Source of the DNA: Ruminococcus flavefaciens
GTDB lineage: Bacteria; Bacillota; Clostridia; Oscillospirales; Ruminococcaceae
Length of the DNA stretch: 6,888 nt
Assembly: GCA_902792495.1 (NCBI GenBank)
Contig: CADBAC010000048.1
Coordinates: forward strand, 1-6,888
Direction of reading: 5' to 3'
The stretch's first letter is position 1. Every line of letters begins with the position of its first letter. The position numbers and the translations under genes were made by a program. Positions 6,444 to 6,888 of the stretch are shown piece after piece. A model generated the notes under the pieces. That model searched no databases and had not been told where the DNA came from. It saw only the letters and a program-made list of their open reading frames with translations.

Positions 6444-6515
6444 GGGCGCTCGGAAAGCGCCCCTACAAATCGTATATTTCCCGTTTGCTTATGTAGGGGC
6501 GAGTTCCGCTCGCCC
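6444..6515. repeat. Two inverted copies of the 24-nt TGTAGGGGCG hairpin
   Basis: Copy A (6444-6467, read on minus) is TGTAGGGGCG + CTTTCCGAG + CGCCC; copy B (6492-6515, read on plus) is TGTAGGGGCG + AGTTCCGCT + CGCCC. Each folds alone: GGGCGCT / AGCGCCC and GGGCGAG / CTCGCCC, 7 bp with a 5-nt loop. The two copies also pair with each other through the 10-bp outer parts. They differ only at two stem base pairs, changed on both sides so pairing is kept. There is no T-tract, so they are not standard terminators. A related copy lies at 150-173. Confidence 0.8.
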
Positions 6516-6545
6516 TCCCCTGATTGGAAATGTAGGTAATAACTT

Positions 6546-6713
6546 TTGAAAACCTCAATTGATATTTTAATTGAAAGAATTAAATCCGGTGAAAAAATCA
6601 TCTGCAAAAAGTGCCAAAAAGGTACAGTAGTCTACGAACACAAGAAATGGAGCAGATTTCCTGACATTTATTGCAACAATCCCGACTGCAATGCAAAAGT
6701 TATATTTAATTAA
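6546..6713 (+). CDS. Small zinc-ribbon protein, TTG start
   Basis: A 55-residue hypothetical protein. It starts at TTG because an in-frame TAA lies just upstream (6540-6542) and no ATG occurs in the frame; a weak TAGG site lies about 9 nt before it. It has C20-x2-C23 and C43-x4-C48, the spacing of a four-cysteine zinc ribbon, with KSGEKIICKKC before the first pair and RFPDIYC at the second. This layout recalls short Cys-rich 'KTR' ribbons, but I cannot confirm homology. The stop codon touches the downstream terminator, as expected for a real gene end. No promoter is evident between it and the cysteine synthase gene, so it may be read on that transcript. Function unknown; nucleic acid binding or a role as a small adaptor are possibilities only. 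It could also be a remnant of a longer protein. Confidence 0.6.
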   Translation: MKTSIDILIERIKSGEKIICKKCQKGTVVYEHKKWSRFPDIYCNNPDCNAKVIFN

Positions 6714-6740
6714 ACCGCCCTGCAATGAGCGGTTTTATTA
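6712..6740 (+). terminator. Rho-independent terminator after the zinc-ribbon gene
   Basis: A 7-bp stem AAACCGC (6712-6718) / GCGGTTT (6729-6735) with a 10-nt loop runs into a T-rich tail TTTTATTAT. It overlaps the stop codon of the small gene and ends the cysteine synthase to zinc-ribbon transcript. Confidence 0.75.
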
Positions 6741-6762
6741 TAACCATTTGAAAATATATACC

Positions 6763-6798
6763 AAAAAGACTTCGCAGAACCAACTGCGAAGTCTTTTT
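6763..6798. terminator. Bidirectional terminator between convergent genes
   Basis: A perfect 15-bp stem (6763-6777 / 6784-6798) closes an AACCAA loop, with five A residues at one end and T residues at the other. It can work on both strands, stopping read-through from the left and ending the leftward folD transcript, whose stop codon is 4 nt away. Confidence 0.92.
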
Positions 6799-6801
6799 TA
6801 C

Positions 6802-6888
6802 TTATTCGATACCAGCCTGCTGTTTAGCAGCTGTGAGGGTATTTTTCATGAGCATAGCGATGGTCATAGGTCCTACGCCGCCCGGAAC
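6802..6888 (-). CDS. folD: FolD C-terminal end (bifunctional methylene-THF dehydrogenase/cyclohydrolase), partial
   Basis: Only the last 28 residues are in the window; the rest lies beyond the right edge. The fragment begins with VPGGVGPMTIAMLM, the C-terminal PGGVGPMT signature of FolD, and ends AKQQAGIE before TAA. FolD converts 5,10-methylene-tetrahydrofolate to 10-formyl-tetrahydrofolate with NADP, supplying one-carbon units for purine and formyl-methionine synthesis in the cytoplasm. The identification rests on this signature alone, which is very characteristic. Confidence 0.9.
   Translation of the reverse strand, partial: VPGGVGPMTIAMLMKNTLTAAKQQAGIE

Noticed and set aside
6413..6607. 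64-residue minus-strand open frame
   Set aside because: It overlaps the hairpin repeats and the zinc-ribbon gene and has no conserved motif.

Overview
The window looks like chromosomal DNA from a cellulosome-forming Ruminococcus (R. flavefaciens, R. champanellensis, R. albus or a close relative). This rests on two secreted SGNH esterases with dockerin modules, one of which carries the 'DGRDAT-VLTEYAKTSSG' style typical of ruminococcal dockerins. Supporting signs are Ala/Pro/Thr/Val linkers, strong AGGAGG ribosome binding sites, sigma-A type promoters and scattered TGTAGGGGCG hairpin repeats. The species assignment is an inference.

Layout. Positions 1-377 hold no convincing gene. They contain a rightward terminator for a gene to the left of the window, a TGTAGGGGCG-type hairpin repeat, a long bulged hairpin and a leftward terminator. 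Positions 378-3548 (minus) encode a 1056-residue secreted protein with two SGNH/CE12-like esterase domains, a ricin-type CBM13, an internal dockerin and a CBM35-like module; it is most likely a rhamnogalacturonan acetylesterase acting on pectin. Positions 3807-5171 (minus) encode a second secreted SGNH hydrolase with a C-terminal dockerin of a different type. Each has its own promoter, and a clear terminator lies between them, so they are neighbours in function but separate transcription units.

The 315-bp spacer 5172-5486 is a divergent promoter region. It drives the second esterase leftward and, rightward, a PLP-dependent cysteine synthase-type enzyme (5487-6416). Downstream of that gene are two inverted copies of the 24-nt hairpin repeat, then a small zinc-ribbon protein of 55 residues with a TTG start (6546-6713), then a terminator. 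A second, symmetric terminator at 6763-6798 separates this unit from the convergent 3' end of folD (minus, cut by the right edge).

The two esterases would be exported, bound to cohesins of a surface scaffoldin, and would remove acetyl or other ester groups that block lyases and glycosidases. The right-hand genes (sulfur assimilation and one-carbon metabolism) are ordinary housekeeping functions. I do not see a defence system, mobile gene cluster, CRISPR array, tRNA or rRNA. The points most worth following are the covarying hairpin repeats, a possible small structured RNA at about 177-275, the divergent first esterase domain, the two unlike dockerins and the small zinc-ribbon gene.
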